DNA of 64,000 nucleotides from Sclerodactyla briareus (Eukaryota; Echinodermata; Holothuroidea; Dendrochirotida; Sclerodactylidae): the NCBI GenBank assembly GCA_026419785.1, contig JAODTK010001288.1, positions 62,001-126,000 of the forward strand, given 5' to 3'. The notes under the pieces are model-generated. The model ran no database searches, had not been told where the DNA came from, and saw only the letters and a program-made list of their open reading frames with translations. The position numbers and the translations under genes are program-made. Position 1 is the first letter of the stretch; every line of letters starts with the position of its first letter. Of the stretch, positions 1 through 13,539 are shown piece by piece.

Positions 1-470
1 GTTAGAAAACACCGTGCGTCGATATGACTTTAATGTTTGATGAAAAGTTGACACTGTAGATTGAATGTACCCAAATGAGGTTGAACCAACTTCGATGGGG
101 TTTTGTTCCACACTATTATCTCTAAATATATACACTTGTCAACAATCGTTTATTCTCTCGCAATCAACTCCTCGAGGGGAGCCCAGCAGACGTTTACTTA
201 GCACACGTGATCTACTTAAATACTAGTTGCAATCGGTACAGGATAGCTGAGCTCGAAGTCGCTCAGTTAAATGTCAGATAGGTGGTCCCGCCAGCAACTC
301 GGGAGCGGTTTGGATGGCAACGCAGTCTAATCTCCTTGGAGAGTTAGAAGGCACCGTGCGTCGATAAGACTTCATTGAATAGATAACAGCTTTGATGAAC
401 TCCGATGGGGGTATACCAACTTCGACGGTTTCGCTTACACCAGCCACCAATCGTTCAGAACTCACAACAA
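1..470. repeat. Divergent direct repeat at left edge (two copies about 342 bp apart)
   Basis: Two related stretches begin at 1 and at 342. Both open with GTTAGAA..CACCGTGCGTCGATA followed by ACTT, and both later contain ACCAACTTCGA(T/C)GG and a CAA(C/T)AATCGT motif. The first copy runs to about 175 and the second to about 480. The sequence between them (about 190-340) is unrelated. This may be the edge of a longer tandem repeat that starts outside the window. No protein was recognised in either copy; the minus-strand open frame across the second copy (274-624) has no known motif. Confidence 0.5.
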
Positions 471-480
471 TCGTCATACC

Positions 481-3400
481 CAAAACTTGACTTGAAAATG
501 AAAAAAAAGGAATAATGTGGGGGGTTGTCCCCTGTGTGTTTGCATTACGACGACGGGGGTGCACACATACTGACAATGTCTGGTATAACAAGACGCATAA
601 CTGCGCCGAGATCTTGTTGTACACTGTTAATGAGTTTACGCCTTCGTGACCGTATTAAGGCAAAACCCACCATACTATTAGGCCTGATCGCTAATTGCAA
701 ACGCACACGCAGTCACATCATCGTTCAAGATTAATACCGGCAAACACCTCAGGTCGGCACATAATGTCTCCTGTTTGGGCTATTGACGAACTGCTGATTT
801 TATAGTATACATTTGTGTGGTGAATTTGTCAATGGCTTATGGTCGTCAACTTATGGTAAAAGGTAGTCTGGGATATGGAAAGTAGCTTGTGCGGGGTTAC
901 ATATTTCAAACTTTGCTACCCCCCCCCCCTCTGATCATATATGTAACTACAGAACTCTGTAAATCTTCCAAAAAATACCGGTAACTCAGAGGAAGGGGGG
1001 TGGGGGTCTTCACGCATGCTATTGTATATGCGATCAATGCATGCACAGGCACTTCGTTATTTTGACCGAGGCAGATCTAAGGATAGCTTCATAACAGTAA
1101 AAAACAAATGTAAGTCAATTGGCATGGAGTGTGAATCATCACTGAATTGTCGTGACGATTGACCTGTATAGGCGTTTTTTAGTTCGGAGGTAAGAAAAAC
1201 AGCCCCATTTGAATCAGAAGGGGATCTACTTCGGATTGCTGTGGTAAGTGATCAGGAGCATGTGATTTATTCTAGTGCCTTATGTGACGAATACGGGGGT
1301 ACTAGGTCTTAAATGTGATTCAAGACTGATTATGACGTCATCGTATAGGCTATGAAAGCCGAGGGGGGGGGTGCCCCTATGGATGCCCATCCTGCCGGCC
1401 TCTCTCTACCGGTAGAGGGGAAACGTCTCCAATGCATTGTGCACAAGCAGCTGCTAAACCATATCAACTGTTGACTGTACATCATATTCCCTGTGCTTGG
1501 TTTGCTCGCCGCAGAACCGATACCCTGCGATACCCAACGAGTATTACTTGCCTCTTGTAGACGTTCATGCTGGTATTGGTATACATGGAAATGCAAAATC
1601 TTCACAAATATTTCGCTGCGCAATCCTCGAGGATGGAAGTGGGGAGAAGGGGGGGGGGAGTGAACAACACGACTTCAGCAATACCCGTAGGCCATTGCCT
1701 GTATGATCATGGTTCATAATAATATCGCACACAAGATGATCAATAACTCAGTCGGTACTATAGATGACTTCCTGCTGCGATTCCGGATGTGATAGCTGGG
1801 GTCGTTTGCCCGACAAAGAATAGGAAACAGAGGAGTTCGATCAATCAAGACTGATATTCATTTTCCTGCAATCAAATAAAAGTTGCATACAAGCCGGAAT
1901 TAACTGCTGAGAGAACACCGGAACAGACACTAATTTGGTTGGTTGATATGCCACATATCCCACTCGCGATTTACAGGTTACCATGAAGGACTAAAAATAG
2001 CATGATTCCGAAGTTTTTATTTAATCAAATCTGATTCACGAACTGAGAGCTAACAATTTACTGCATCGACACAGTTTAGTCAATGTGTATGTCTCAGTGT
2101 AGCGGTTGTATAGCACCAGCAAAGTTGAAACTGGACTGAGGAATTTTGCTATTTTAATTTCCATTGTGTTAACAATTGAATGATCTATTGGCGCCAATAC
2201 AATATGCTTAATTTGGTTGCAAAGCGTTTGGCGTAATCTAATATTGGTGTAGATCTGACATTTATTTCAGTCATACTCAGGGGGAGGGAGTCAGTAAACA
2301 AGGCTATAGTTTTGATTTGGGATATTCGCAATTTTGCGAACAGAAAGGCGTTCACCCACTGTAGGCCTATAGTGTGTGGCCTGTAAGTGAGCCATCGGCA
2401 ATACATACAGTAGTTACTGTAATGTTATTTGGGTATGGGTCTGTCATCCCCCTCTTGTGCTGTGGCTTGATTGTGCAGATAACAACGCACACGTGCTTGA
2501 CTCTTTGCATGGATATTCATCATCGCACGCTTTTTTTTTTTTGGTATCAGAGATTAGGTTAGGGTTACAACCCACGTTCAACCAACAGAAACCAAACTTT
2601 TTCCAGGATGGACGTTACTTCGCTATTGTGACGAGCAGGCTTCTACCACTTCTCGCATCCCTAATCTGATAGAATCATTGACTGAGCGCTGAATTAGGGA
2701 ACAGAAACGGCGGATAAAATGCGAGTTATCACATTGATCTCTTTCCCACGATCAGAAAGATGAACATAATCATTACTACCAGTATCCAATTACTATTACA
2801 TAACTATCGTTCACAAGAGACGATGAGCGCATGAGACACCATGCATATGCGGTTTATTATATCACTGACAACGGGGAGAACGGATATTACCTCGATCCTT
2901 CGATATCAGCATGGGGTTGATTATTCTTAGTATAGTGTGGTACTCTCTGCTATTCTGATCATATAATGTGTTCGCATTATCTGTGAGAAAGCCGCGCTGA
3001 CTGCTCTGTAACCCGACCTATATAATTATATCTCCCACGTGGAATGGTCGGCCAAATGATAGTCTAACCTACCAAGTAGACTCTTCCTGAACCGCTCAGC
3101 TAGCCGAGCCTATTTGTCATGTCCAAGAGCATCCCGACAATTACAAGTCTGTTACTAGACGCGTGTTGTGTAACATCAGCGGACAGGTCATTTGATAGGG
3201 AGAAATATCATGTATATACGCGGTATATCCCGATTATGATGACTCGGCTAGAATATTGTAGAGCATTTTATTACATTTCGTGAACTTGTTTTCTCTGGCC
3301 GCCAAGTCCGAATGATGCCGTCAGATTTGTATGCCGTCGTCACTCCTCTCCAGCACATTAGTTACCTATGTGTCTGAATAACTTCGCCCCAACCATCTCG

Positions 3401-3690
3401 TCGTTTCTATAACCGATATGTTCCAGTCCGTACTTTAAGATCCTCGTTCGACCCTCATCAACCCCATTTTGCACCCATTTTGCAAAGTTGCACATGGTGA
3501 AAAACGGTACAATGTTTATGCTGTCATAATTGGAACAGGTTCCTACCCACGGCATGTCACCTTAACCTCTTCAGAGTGGAGAGGGTCTTGGGTCTTACAT
3601 CGATACTATGTATTTTCTACCTGAAATTGCGTTATATGCTTTAAAATTCCTCCCTGTGTTCACACGCGATGAGAGGCCTATTTAGTGTAC
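481..3690. other. Intergenic sequence without recognisable genes
   Basis: I see no conserved protein motif, RNA gene or transposon end here. It holds short homopolymer runs (poly-C near 921-929, poly-G near 1363-1370 and 1650-1660, poly-T near 2530-2541) and only short unconserved open frames, the longest 97 codons on the minus strand (1330-1623). Confidence 0.5.
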
Positions 3691-3691
3691 G

Positions 3692-3847
3692 AATAATAAT
3701 AATAATAATATAATAATAATAATATAATAATAATAATAAATAATAATAATAATAATATAATAATAATATAATAATCATAATAATAATCATAATCATATAA
3801 TCATAATAATAATTATCAACATCATCATCATCATCATCATCATCATA
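3692..3847. repeat. AT-rich trinucleotide microsatellite (AAT/ATC)n
   Basis: An imperfect AAT tract drifts into AATCAT and finally into pure ATC units near 3820-3845. The change of unit along the tract suggests expansion with point mutation of an original (AAT)n. (AAT)n tracts often mark 3' ends of L2-like elements, but no GCGCT-type tail is visible next to this one. Confidence 0.9.
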
Positions 3848-5108
3848 ATGCTAGCATGTAACTGAAGATGTTACGAGAACTAGAAGAAGTGTTCTGTTCG
3901 GTTGTCTTTAAGTGACACTAAACATCTCCAGGCCAAATTCAACAAGCTCTATATGCTTACCGTCATGAAGTTGTTTTTTTAAATCTAACTGAAGTTTGAG
4001 TCAGGACTTTTGTGCTTATAACCAAATGCTCGACCTAATTCGGCAGTGGGGCGGAATGTTGCGGGCACGCTCCGGAATTTTATCACGGATTATAAAACAT
4101 TCGAACAGGAACCCAACATTTCTCAGATTGATAGCCCTGGACTGATGGTGAGCACAGTCGTCCAATTTGTTAGCCAGGCTATCACCCTATAGAATGTCAT
4201 CCTGAGTGTTTGCCAAACCTTAACAGACCTATCTCGTTAGGTGGATGTTTCACTTATAGACTAAACCTTCCCCATATTTCCTTATACATGGGATAATTCT
4301 TGCTTCGTTACGAAGCGAGATGTGAACAAATACAGTTCCTTCTCTGGCAGTCTAGAAATCATATATCTGTTACGTGCACGCTTCCATTAGGGCCCACCAC
4401 GATCATGATCATAATTCACCCCCGATTTTAACGCTGGGTGGTCAACAGCGTTCTCTCACGAGACAAATTAAGTATAACTTATCATTCCGCTAATGATCAC
4501 GCTTTCACGATACAGAACATGATAACAGCGATAACTTGTCCAATGTAACGCCGCGCAAAATATGTTACGAATGTTACGTAAGGTGTAAATTCCTGGAAGC
4601 GTGCCTACAGCTACGAACAGACAAATCTTTCATGTTGAGTTACTGTTAAAGGACTACGCATGAGATATAATTTGACTGAGTTCAGTACAGTGTAACAGCG
4701 GTTCCCACAATATCGAGGGTTTTTGAACCTGCAAATTTTCGAATCATGAAATAAGAACGCAGAATCACATCACCTAGTTGATTAAGAAAAGATTGAACAC
4801 ATATCACGTATGCGGGAATCCGACTTTCGATGTGGGTCAGTATTTGATAACACGTTGCCTTCAAGTATAGCACATTTACCAGGGCTCCCGATTGGCGATA
4901 CTGAACTGGGAATGTATGTACATTTTGCGATAGACTCAATAGCACGATTCGTGGCGGGGGCGCATGTCCATGATGTAAGAAGTGAGGCACGTACATATGT
5001 ATAGTATAATTATAGCACGATCATCCCGAATACCACATCGTTCGATGCGATGTCGTGAAATGATGGAACAAGGCCTGTTGCTCTATTACGAATGGGCAAT
5101 TTACTCCT
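3848..5108. other. Intergenic sequence without recognisable genes
   Basis: No protein, RNA or transposon motif was recognised. Two overlapping open frames on opposite strands (4682-4996 minus, 104 codons; 4810-5004 plus) show no known domain and look like chance. Confidence 0.4.
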
Positions 5109-5150
5109 TCTATCTATCTATCTATCTACTATCTATCTATCATCTATCTA

Positions 5151-5185
<35 letters not shown>

Positions 5186-5230
5186 GCTATCTATCTATCT
5201 TCTATCTATCTGATCTATCTATCTATCTAT
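5109..5230. repeat. (TATC)n tetranucleotide microsatellite
   Basis: A TATC/ATCT tract of about 120 bp is interrupted by single TACTATC and TCATC variants and followed by a TTTATTTATTCA stretch to about 5275. In translation it gives a meaningless SIYLSIYL-type peptide. Confidence 0.95.
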
Positions 5231-5275
5231 TCAGTTTATTTATTTATTCATTTTTTTTGTTTATTTATTCATTAT

Positions 5276-8200
5276 GCATTCCTCAACATCATTTTTTCCG
5301 TTGAGGACAATTCGCAATACATTTAACACATTCCACGCATACGGATTGCAAGTGACGCTTACTTTGGTGTTGTCAATTAGTAATATAACTCTCAAATGAT
5401 TGTCAGTTTAATTAATATGAAACCGCTTTCAAGTCGATGGCCCTGTTCTGATATGAGGTAAGCTCTCAGTCATTTATTCAACAACACGCGTTCAGCAAGG
5501 CAGATAAATCCGCAGGCGTATGCTATTGTGGTGAAAATATTGATTATCATCAAGTCACATATTTATACGACCCAAAATGCAATCAACCTCATAATCACCT
5601 ATTGATTTTCACGAAATTGTGTCGGCCGATGCCGTGCAACTCCTAAGCACGAGAATGGCATTTGTTTAGTGTTCGCTGGCATGCAGTAACGACTATTACA
5701 TTGACCGTTCCATCGGTTTACTAGTTCAGCTAAGCTAAGGTAAACAAACGTCTGCACTCATTTCATTTCGTTGAAGACTAGAGAAGGGAGAGCATTGATG
5801 GCCGCTCACTTCTCCACGTACACGGCCAATGTGACAGCCAAAACCTCATATCCCGCAAGAATGTGTCCGGGAAATCGCCCTCTGGTCAGCTCGTTATTTG
5901 TTTGTACCGGACTGTGGTACAATTTATTTGCTGACTGCACCCGCAGAGGTTCTCCTGTCGTGTGTGAAGGCTGGCCTGTGGTCTAGCAGAGGAATATGAT
6001 GTAAGATTGACGAGGGAGAGGTAAATGCTGCGCTCTATGAACAATTGCTCCCCTATGGCTGACCAACAACCTCTCCCCTACCTTTCCGAGATAATCTCAA
6101 CAAAGAAGACGAGAACCAATTCCATCCAGAACGAGGAGTCCGACCAGAGAACTGGGGTTTCTTCTATAGAATCCATTTGAAATTGACCAGAACCCGATGC
6201 CCCCGTTGCGCGAAGAGAACGATTTCATTTTGACTGGACGTTAATGCGGCTTCATAAAATACCATATTGAGGCCCGCGTATTAATGTGTGACTTCGGCAA
6301 GGGCAACCATGCATGAAATATCCATCGCACAATTAAACATCTGCCCTTGAGGGGGTTTTCTTTTGCTACCGAGTTAGTGTTTTGGCAATACTGCATTGTG
6401 GTCTTCGCAAATGTTGCGAAATGTGATTACGTAAGAACAATCTCAAACTAACTAAAATCGGACAATTGCCCTCCATCAGCCCATAAGGGATTACAACCAA
6501 CGTGAAATACAGCCAAAAGCACATACGTTAGTAGAATTCCCACTATTCGGTGAGCTAAATTGGGTTATTGTTTGCCCGTGGTAACACAACTCAATCAGGC
6601 ATATGAACCCTCTGTTTCTGCTTCACCAGAGGAAAATTTATATAAACGATGTTATCTCGAATTTGAAAAGCTTCCAAAGACAGCTGTTTTGAGAGGATAG
6701 GTTGGGGACCCCGGTATTCTGTTTCATCATCGTTCTGAGTATTCACCTGCAGCAGGGCTGCATAGAAAACCGGGGCACCTATTGCGAGTGCTCTCCCCCA
6801 CTTCAACCAACAAGCGCAAGTCGAAACGTCTGGATCAAAGAGCGGACGGCAAAATGTGGCGAATACACTGCATGCTCTTCACCAATCCACATTTATATTG
6901 TTCACATCTATTGACCTTTAATGGCATTGTCATTAATATTGGAAGGTTGGAACATGTCTTACCACATTAGCCTAATTTTGCTATCAGTGCCCAGCACAAA
7001 GAACCCAACCAAATCATTCCCAAGGCCTGTAGGCAGTGAAAGAGTGGTGGAAACACATGGATCCACAATGGGAAAGTTCCACCCAGGCAACCTACATATG
7101 AGAACCAGGTCGATGACAGGACTTCCACAAACCTGCCTGTATTTCCATTGCTGCATTCATTCTACCTCAATGCTGACAGACGAATTAAACGGTCCCCCGT
7201 CTACCTGCTGCCCGCTCGGCAGCTCGAGGCAATGTAAACAAACTTATCCACAGGAAGATCAAGGGAAGGGCTGTGGGTAATTATTTGGATTTTATCAAAA
7301 TTCCCCAATATGCAACAAAAATGTAACTCAGCCCTAGCGTGGCATGCTCAGCCACCACCAAGTTTCAACTGATCGCATGTTGGTGTAATTTAGAGTTATG
7401 AGTGAACTGACGAAACGAGCGGAAAGAACGAACGAACTAACGGAACGAACGAACGAACGGACGGTGGGAAAGAAATGATGAACTTATAGAGGCTGATCAC
7501 CCGAGCAGCTGAAAAATAAGAAGAAAAAAAAACAGGATAGATGCTCAAATATAGGCTTCGATTGTCTGGAACAAAAGACATATCAGTGCTCATGGTCAGT
7601 GCAGTACATTTCCGTCGTTTTGCTGAACCAAGGGTCAGGAAGCGTCTAGCGATCAATTCGTTGTGGTTGTTGTTGTGTGCTCGCGCGCGAGTAGGTGTGC
7701 GGATATGTGAGTGTTGTATATGTAATACGCTTGCTTATTAGCAGGATCTCTATGATGAAAACCGTAAGAAACGATTTGTTGTGTGCATGGGGTATTGGAG
7801 TTGCTGTGGAGTGAACCTGATTATGATTAGATTAGCTTTTTTCTGTATCTTCCTGTTTTGAGACTCGTGGCGAAGATAGATAACAGACAAACTGTAGAAA
7901 ACTGTCATGATGAAGTTTGGTCACATGGGCTTATAGGATAATAGGCAAGGGATAGACTGGTTCCATTTTCAGAATAAAATATGATTAATAAGTAGCTAAT
8001 TACATAATTTTACATTCATAGTCAATGTGCACTCAATTGTCGAATTCGCATGATTCTTTTTTTTTTTTTTTATGCAAATTTTATTGCATAACAATTCAAC
8101 GTCTATGTTTACGTAATCCCATCCAGTCTCCTGACGCTCTCGCGAAAACCGTCCAAATCAGCAAGACTATGGGGACCACTTTAGGGGGTTGAACCAATTA

Positions 8201-9420
8201 CCATCGCAGGACCCCTAATACTCTCACTTCATTCACATCGCGAGGACGGCTACAGTATTACGAATAGATGTCAATGTTTCAGCAAATTGGTTGAGTCACC
8301 CATAAAAACTCTCATATCAATAAGTTCCTCCTGAAGAAAGAACTTCGGTAGTAAGTAACTACAGGTGAACTAATTAGCTGACAACCCAAGTTCCATCGCA
8401 AATAGTGAATATTTATAGTTTATTCATTCGATTCGTTTCTGTCAACTAATTTCTTCTTCGGTTTTCGGCAGAGTATATGGCTCCCCATCCGGCAGACGGA
8501 CCCTCCACTATATGTTTCATCATCGTTACTGGACCGATGTTCAGTTTGGGCAGCCCGCGTGGAACTGCCACCTTCAGGCGGGTATCAAGATTTTGGGGGT
8601 GGCATCAACTGCTATGCATAGTGTCTTCCTATAGTCAGGTGCTCGTTTGTTAATACAGTTTATGCGCATGCAGCGTCACCCAACGTATTATTTGGTGTTG
8701 TTAATCATTCCGCAGAGTGTTTGGTAGGATCATCCGAGAAGTCCATTTAGAGACATACCGACATGTTATTACCCCGATAATATTCCATTTTCTTTCCAAT
8801 TCTTTCCAACGGCAATGATGCGCATTGACACATAAAATCATTTTTTATTTTTTTTTGCCTTTCTGTTGCTTCGTTTAGCAGCTGTGTTGCGGATATCTAA
8901 TTGGATGGGCCTACATATTGGAGCCTGTTTTGATGTGGTGCTAAATTTAGGTGGAATTTTGATATATATAGAGGTGTAGTTGGGGTAAGTTTATAAGACT
9001 TCTCAGCTGTCATGTTGGCATAAAATATTGCTCGGGTTCGATGTTGTCCTCACGGACGGTGAATGAGAGGGATCGGAGGTGAGGAGCGGCCGATGGGACA
9101 ATGGAAGAATTATAATTGGCACACAACGTGACGGTGGTTGGTTTTCAAATATGGACAGACGATAGACAGACAGGTCAGGCATGCAGGCATGGTGATCGAC
9201 AGACAGAAGCAGGTAGAACAGAACGTAACATACGCTACCCACGTGTTAGAGTGTTTACCTTGTGAGGTGACTTTGTGAAACGCGAGCTTGTCTGTGGCTG
9301 CCCTATCGTGGAGAACTCCGAGAACCAGTGCGTGCTGATAGTTTTAGTGAAAAAAGGGTCAGGTAAGGGATCAAATCCTCATGAGAGACCCTGCATGGTA
9401 ACGGGTGCTACAAGTCACTA
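5276..9420. other. Intergenic sequence with a short AACG microsatellite
   Basis: No recognisable gene was found. An imperfect (GAAC)n tract lies at about 7408-7465, a poly-T run at about 8057-8070 and a GT-rich patch at about 7655-7720. The longest open frame (6921-7280, plus, 119 codons) has no identifiable domain. A minus-strand frame at 6591-6806 contains a GAPV..AALL string that briefly recalls histone H2A but does not extend. Confidence 0.4.
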
Positions 9421-9655
9421 ATACAGGGGTAATATCTGTAAAGCGCTTTGAGCAAGTCTTCGACTGGAAAAGGCGCTAATAAGAAGTGTTGTTATTATTA
9501 TTATATTACTATTATTATTATTATCATTATTATTATTATTATTATTAGTAGTAGTAGTAGTAGAGTGTGTAGTAAAGGTAGTAGTAGTAGTAAGTAGTTA
9601 GTAGTAGTAGTAGTAGTGTAGTCGTATAATCAGTAGTATCATAATATTATGTGAT
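9421..9655 (+). mobile_element. L2/CR1-type 3' tail or derived SINE tail with ATT/AGT microsatellite
   Basis: The string GTAAAGCGCTTTGAGCA followed by a short loop and GGCGCTAATAAGAA leads into (ATT)n and then (AGT)n. The GCGCTTTGAG...GCGCTA stem followed by a trinucleotide tail is the 3' end typical of L2-type LINEs and of SINEs that borrow their machinery. Upstream sequence from about 9300 (GGGTCAGG...GAGACCCTGCATGG) may belong to the same element, but no tRNA-like head or coding region can be read. Confidence 0.65.
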
Positions 9656-9659
9656 TATT

Positions 9660-10040
9660 TTTTAAAGGAGGTTAATATTAAGCTGAGAAACTAAGAACCG
9701 GGAGTTCATAACTTTTCGGTTACGGAGGCCTTTGACGAGAGCTTGCGTAATGCGGGAGAATCGGAAAATATTAAACCACTCCAATAATAAATGATTCAGA
9801 ACTTGCCAACAACAATGCGAATATTCTTCGTTCTGCTATCAAAAATGTACACATCATTTCACAAAAAAATCACATTAAAACTAATTAGAGCGGATTGTTT
9901 GGAGTGATTGGGGCACACAATTGGTAAGAGAAAGACCCACGACATCCTGCGGTGTTCAGTCGACTTGATCATTAACACAAGGGCATAATAAACTATATGA
10001 ATAATTTCTGTGTGTTCCAAACTGTGATTCATGAATATGA
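9660..10040. other. Intergenic, AT-rich
   Basis: Nothing recognised. A related GATCATTAACACA string at about 9967 precedes the better copy of the same motif at 10041, so the repeat described next may extend leftwards. Confidence 0.35.
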
Positions 10041-10150
10041 TCTACATAATCATTAACACAGGGAACAGTGTTCGAATGAAATATTCGCCCACATAATCGC
10101 GTTCGCACAGACACATACTATTGTACTTTACTACTTTCGCCCCCCCCCAA
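10041..10150 (+). repeat. Dispersed repeat, copy 1
   Basis: This copy contains TCTACATAATCATTAACA, GGGAACAGTGTT, AATGAAAT, ACATAATCGCGTTCGCACA and CTTTACTACTTTCG, ending in poly-C. The same blocks occur in the same order and orientation at 14843-15004. The sequence suggests a small dispersed repeat; I do not recognise the family. Confidence 0.65.
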
Positions 10151-12689
10151 ACCACACAACGAAGAACACTAAAATAGTATACACATAATTTCCTTTGTGT
10201 TCAACTGTGATGTCATATGTTAGTGTGCAATAGGGATTCTCCATAAGTTTATCTGCCATAATGAACCGGACTGAAGGGTTATAACTCACTATAGTAGCCA
10301 TGTATTATAATGGGTTTGGACCTAAGTTTCATTCCCCCACCAATGTGATCCAAGCCTCCAAGTGTCCTTTGCTGTGGGAGTCTTCGATGTATTGAATCGG
10401 TACAAAATTAGCACAGAATAATAGATCTTTGGTATATTAGTGTTTTTTCTTTGCTCTTTATATCATGTTACTACCTAGACAGAATAAAGCCTCTGAGTAT
10501 CACGTCACACTCACAGAGGAATTGTTACTCTAATTATTGAAATGTTCACCTTTAACCTACAGTTTTATTGTCTCAGCTGCGATGATCCTGATTACAATAT
10601 TATTCCAGTCGTAACCTACAGGATGGGGTCGATTGTTATATCCTTCTGTGATTACCCTGTCGAGAAACAGACAGTGTGTATTCATGCATATTGCGTAAAC
10701 CTTGCCTATCATTTACCTAATCCTATAGACTCGCTCTCTGATACTGGGAGGACAGCTGCAGGTCGCTAGCCATATTTTTTAGAGTTCTTCCCAAGGAGTC
10801 ACAGCAGGCGTGATATTTTTATTCGCCCTTGCTTAGATCGGGAGCAGATATTGAGCAGAGCTTTAAAAAAGTCCCCCGAAGTGAGGTCTGTGTGTGTCTT
10901 AAATACGAGCGGTAATCTATCGGGCACTTTTTATTTAGTATTTACTCGCCAACGACAGACGGGCAGTGCCAGTTGTTCCAAGATTAAATGACTCTATTCA
11001 ATGTTAATCATCATGTACACGGGAACCAATAAGAGTGAATCAAGTGTTGACGGAAAGAGGCCCGGCACGATTTTTAAGGGTTCGGACCTTTTAACACGTT
11101 TATTTGATATAATTAGTTAGAGTATTTTGAAGTTCCGTTCACTTTTATTCATGTCCTCCTTCCAGCCACGAAGCTATGGTAATCTCTTATCGTATTGACT
11201 GAACAAGAATTTACAATTGTAAGACAAAATCCGTTGAAACAAAGTCTCAGGTCAACATACGTAATTTTCTTGGAATAGGTCCCTGCTACGAAACATATTC
11301 GTTTTTGGAGAATTCACGACTTATCACCATTTACTTTACTCCCAGGAATAGGACATGATTTAGGTGCTGTACTTTTGACTGAAGTTTCTTCTTGTCCTGG
11401 TTGTGATGAGGTATCGACCGAGGCATCGATTTTTCAATATCTTTTGGTGCTTTTATTCTCTCGTAAAATTTCAAGGCTAACTGGAACTTTAAATATGTAA
11501 TTATCTTGTCTACTTGTTTGACAACATGAAAAAAGAAACATAAAGAATACTTTTAACCATTTTGTCAATGAATTTTGTCCTTTTACATACAATCCAAAAA
11601 AAATGGCATTCCTCTGAAAACAGAACGCATAAGGATAAACGGATTAGCCTGAACTGAACTATTGACACCCATTTGCGGCACAGAGTATTACGATTTGTAC
11701 CATCGTTTATGGAGGAAGCTCCCATATAAAATTAACAACCCTAACGTTTCGGAAGCCAGTTCAACAGTTCCAAGCATTCATGTTTAAGAGAGGATTTGGG
11801 ATGTGTTGAATTGCCGAACAAATTGTGGTAACTCAAAATTTTCAAGCGTCAGTTTAAGGTCGTTCATTTGTTGTCAAAGTTTGGGTATGTTTCAAATAGG
11901 CCAAGGCATCACGATACATATTTTTGTTCTTGTTGGGCTTTACGAAACTCCGTACAGTATTTCCGGGGCTTGCGCAGTACCCGTACGTGGCCCAGTTCGC
12001 CGCTACCTGATGCACGTTACCCTCACGGTCCAGTACCGGCGCCAGGGCCGTCTTACCCATTAACAACACATCATAAATTACCGCGAACCTGCTGTATAAG
12101 AAACGTCTGACATGTTGAAAATGGGATTGGAGTGCCGAAAATACATGTGTTGGGCGTGTACAACATTTCACCAGACCTACTTTACACCGAGGAAGATCTG
12201 CCCGTTTCCATGCCGCGGCCGAGTCCAGTATCATTGGGACGCTTTTCAGGGAATTGCCGCATTCTGCTTTTGTAATCGATAACATGATGGATTTTATCCA
12301 AGCCTGCGGGAGAGTTTGCCACTTGAAGTTTTAATGATGCTATGAGAGAAGTCGTGGGACCGTGACATCTCGCGAGAGAAGGTTGTCCGGAGGAGAAATA
12401 ACGCACGTAATTTTTCAAACAGATTGGGAGCAATTTACGAATTTCTATTAAGGTAAATCATCGAGACAGCGTGAACGTCAACGTAAATTCCCCTCAGTAC
12501 AAGGCGATCGCCCCCAGTGTTTCGCTTGGTTTGCGCGATCAGTGGTTTAGTCACCATGCAAACATTATAAGTCATTCCTTTGTTTGCTTTCAGATTTTGG
12601 TATTAGCATTCACAGAAACAGCCTATTAATCAGTGACCAATTCAAAGTCATAAGGATGATTATTGGCCATGTCTACCAAAGGAGTATGC
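10151..12689. other. Intergenic sequence with unrecognised open frames
   Basis: No known motif. The longest open frame is on the minus strand at 11854-12285 (143 codons), overlapped upstream by another minus-strand frame at 12182-12433 (83 codons) in a different phase. Together they could be a frameshifted coding remnant entering from the right, but I recognise no domain, and the GC-rich block they cover (about 11960-12260) may simply lack stop codons by composition. Confidence 0.3.
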
Positions 12690-13340
12690 GTTTTGTGGAA
12701 ATGTGAACGAAATTTCATAATTTAATGCAAATTAGACATAATACTCAACTTCCATTTACCCATTTTCGCAGGACAAATGGTGGACCACACTTTAATACGT
12801 TCATGAGGATCCAACAAACTTGCCCTTTGCAGAATGAAGCGATCTTAATTCTATTGAACAACCCCCAGTGCTTGAGTCAGTGTTAAAAGTTCGGGGCTGA
12901 ACGTAGACCATACCCATCAACACGAACAAACTTCGAAATTTGGAATAAGTTATGCAAATAAGGCACACTGAATGACCTCTATTGGACCTCCAGTCCCTAT
13001 GTAAAGATGTTGGAGATTAAAGTAAGGCCATCTACCAGTTTCATGAAATTCCAACAAATTTTAAATTACGCATAAATTATGCAATAATACACGTTTGAGT
13101 GACTCCGTGACCCGAATCATGATAAAAACATGCAGAGCCAAAGGCAATCATACCCACAAGGTCTCATGAAAATCCATCAACTTAATATTTTCGAATAAAT
13201 TATGCAAATTGGGCACATTGAAGAACCTCCAGTAACCCTGAAAGTATGGGGGGGGACTGAAAGTAGACTTATTAAGTTTGTGAAAATTCAACTAACTTTG
13301 AAATTTCGAATGAATTATGCAAATCAGACAACAATTAGCC
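12690..13340. repeat. Divergent ~120-bp tandem array with conserved ATTATGCAAAT
   Basis: The core (A/T)ATTATGCAA(A/T) recurs near 12723, 12951, 13078, 13200 and 13316. The last four are 116-127 bp apart. Each is preceded by a form of CATGAAAATTCCAACAAACTT and followed by a form of GGGCACATTGAATGACCTCC. One unit boundary between 12723 and 12951 is too degraded to place. Downstream the element probably continues through GAGATCGGCCGCACCG (13560) to a CATA microsatellite. The ATGCAAAT core matches the POU/octamer motif, which may be coincidence. Confidence 0.7.
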
Positions 13341-13539
13341 ATATTTCCTCGAAAATCTATCATTTCATCACCTGGATATTCTGGCCCTAGTCCAAACCAA
13401 ATCACCATAGCCCTACGGTTCATCCAAATCTTGCTAACGTGCCTAAACAATAAATTTCATATAATAGGCTAATTATCCTATTTAGTAGTGACTTTTGTGG
13501 TCCAAATCCATCAGATCGTGTTCACCCAACCCTGATACT

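Noticed and set aside
5092-5326. Open frames rich in SIYLSIYLS
   Set aside because: They are translations of the TATC microsatellite.
6591-6806. GAPVFYAALLQ string on the minus strand resembling the histone H2A GAPVYLAAVLE block
   Set aside because: Similarity ends after about ten residues on both sides, in all three frames; the following sequence shows no H2A C-terminal motif.
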